NCBI GenBank assembly: GCA_951800155.1
Contig: CATOJL010000077.1
Location: 1-6,665, forward strand
Length of the DNA: 6,665 bases
Source of the DNA: an uncultured Bacilli bacterium
GTDB taxonomy: Bacteria; Bacillota_I; Bacilli_A; RF39; UBA660
Reading direction: 5' to 3'
Shown here piece by piece: positions 5,926 to 6,665 of the stretch. The notes under the pieces were generated by a model that saw only the letters and a list, made by a program, of their open reading frames with translations, was not told where the DNA came from and searched no databases. Within the stretch, counting starts at the first letter, position 1; each line of letters starts with the position of its first letter. Position numbers and translations under genes: made by a program.

Positions 5926-6665
5926 ATGGATAAAATAGCAGTATTAATTCCTTGTTATAATGAGGCAAAGACAATTGAAAAGGTTGTTAACGATTACCAA
6001 AAAGTACTACCAGAAGCGACTATTTATGTTTATGACAATAATTCAAAAGATCATACGGATGAGTTTGCGAAAAAGGCAGGAGCCATTGTGCATTACGAAT
6101 ATCGCCAAGGAAAAGGAAATGTGATTCGTACCATGTTTCGTGAAATTGATGCAGAGTGTTATTTGATGATCGATGGGGATGATACATATCCTTCTGAATC
6201 GGCACGTATGATGTGTGAACTTGTTTTAAAAAAGAGGGCGGATATGGTAGTAGGGGATAGGCTTTCTTCCACCTATTTTAAAGAAAATAAAAGAGCTTTT
6301 CACAATTTTGGCAATCGAATTGTAAGGGGACTTATCAATATTTTATTTAAAAATGATATAAAAGATATTATGACTGGATACCGAGCTTTTAGTTATACTT
6401 TTGTAAAAAGTTTTCCTATTTTATCTAAAGGATTTGAAATTGAAACGGAGATGACGATTCATGCTGTAGATAAAAATTTCAAAATTGTAGAAGTTCCAGT
6501 TATGTATCGTGATCGTCCAGAGGGAAGTGTTTCTAAGTTAAATACATATAGAGATGGAATCAAGGTATTAAAGACAATTGCCTCTTTATTTAAAGAATAT
6601 AAACCTCTTCTTTTCTTTTCTATTTTTGCTCTTTTCTTTTTCCTTTTATCACTCCTTTTAGGAAT
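5926..6665 (+). CDS. Family 2 glycosyltransferase, polyprenyl-phosphate sugar synthase-like (3' end outside window)
   Basis: The first 246 codons of a GT-A-fold enzyme that would transfer a sugar from a nucleotide sugar to a polyprenyl phosphate on the cytoplasmic face. Motifs in order: VLIPCYNEAKTI (6-17), YDNNSKDHT (36-44) for nucleotide binding, QGKGN (61-65), the metal-binding DGDDTYP (83-89), DIMTGYRAFS (147-156), GFEIETEMT (169-177) and EVPVMYRDRPEGSVSKL (189-205), the series typical of DPM1-like GT2 enzymes. A hydrophobic segment starts near 227 and runs to the edge, so one or more C-terminal membrane helices are expected. The start has a near-perfect AGGAGG (5914-5919) with a 6-nt spacer, and only 10 nt follow the upstream stop, so the two genes are co-transcribed. 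The sugar cannot be predicted. Confidence 0.88.
   Translation, partial: MDKIAVLIPCYNEAKTIEKVVNDYQKVLPEATIYVYDNNSKDHTDEFAKKAGAIVHYEYRQGKGNVIRTMFREIDAECYLMIDGDDTYPSESARMMCELVLKKRADMVVGDRLSSTYFKENKRAFHNFGNRIVRGLINILFKNDIKDIMTGYRAFSYTFVKSFPILSKGFEIETEMTIHAVDKNFKIVEVPVMYRDRPEGSVSKLNTYRDGIKVLKTIASLFKEYKPLLFFSIFALFFFLLSLLLG

Overview
The window is strongly AT-rich, compact DNA with strong purine-rich Shine-Dalgarno sites, consensus sigma-A-type promoters, AGA/TTA-rich codon use and the standard genetic code (Trp is TGG and no reading frame needs TGA read through). This fits a low-GC Bacillota (Bacilli- or Clostridia-like) chromosome. The species cannot be told from the sequence. No rRNA, tRNA, CRISPR array, transposase or phage gene is visible.

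Layout. (1) Positions 1-213 are a divergent regulatory region. Leftwards, a minus-strand gene starts at 49 and leaves the window after 16 codons; it has its own Shine-Dalgarno and an extended -10 promoter that overlaps a perfect 11-bp inverted repeat. Rightwards, a near-consensus promoter (141-169) is followed at its start site by a palindrome, TTTGTA-N13-TACAAA. (2) Positions 214-3541 are one tightly packed operon: an ABC ATPase, a 9-TM permease with a large extracytoplasmic C-terminal domain, a short GntR repressor of the YtrA subfamily whose most likely start is a TTG codon, and an unlisted 30-codon small membrane protein. (3) Positions 3636-6665 hold a second transcription unit with its own extended -10 promoter: a large polytopic membrane protein that looks like a GT-C glycosyltransferase, and 10 nt after it the first 246 codons of a GT2 polyprenyl-phosphate glycosyltransferase, cut by the window end.

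How they work together. The first unit looks like a self-regulated, YtrA-type exporter or envelope-stress ABC system: the repressor is encoded at the end of the operon and probably binds the palindrome over the transcription start. In the second unit, the GT2 enzyme would load a sugar onto a polyprenyl phosphate at the inner membrane face, and the GT-C protein would transfer the lipid-linked sugar to a cell-surface acceptor outside. The two units need not be functionally linked. No clearly new system is evident. The least explained elements are the divergent operator-promoter overlap, the small membrane protein, and the cysteine-repeat loop of the permease with its alternative hairpins.
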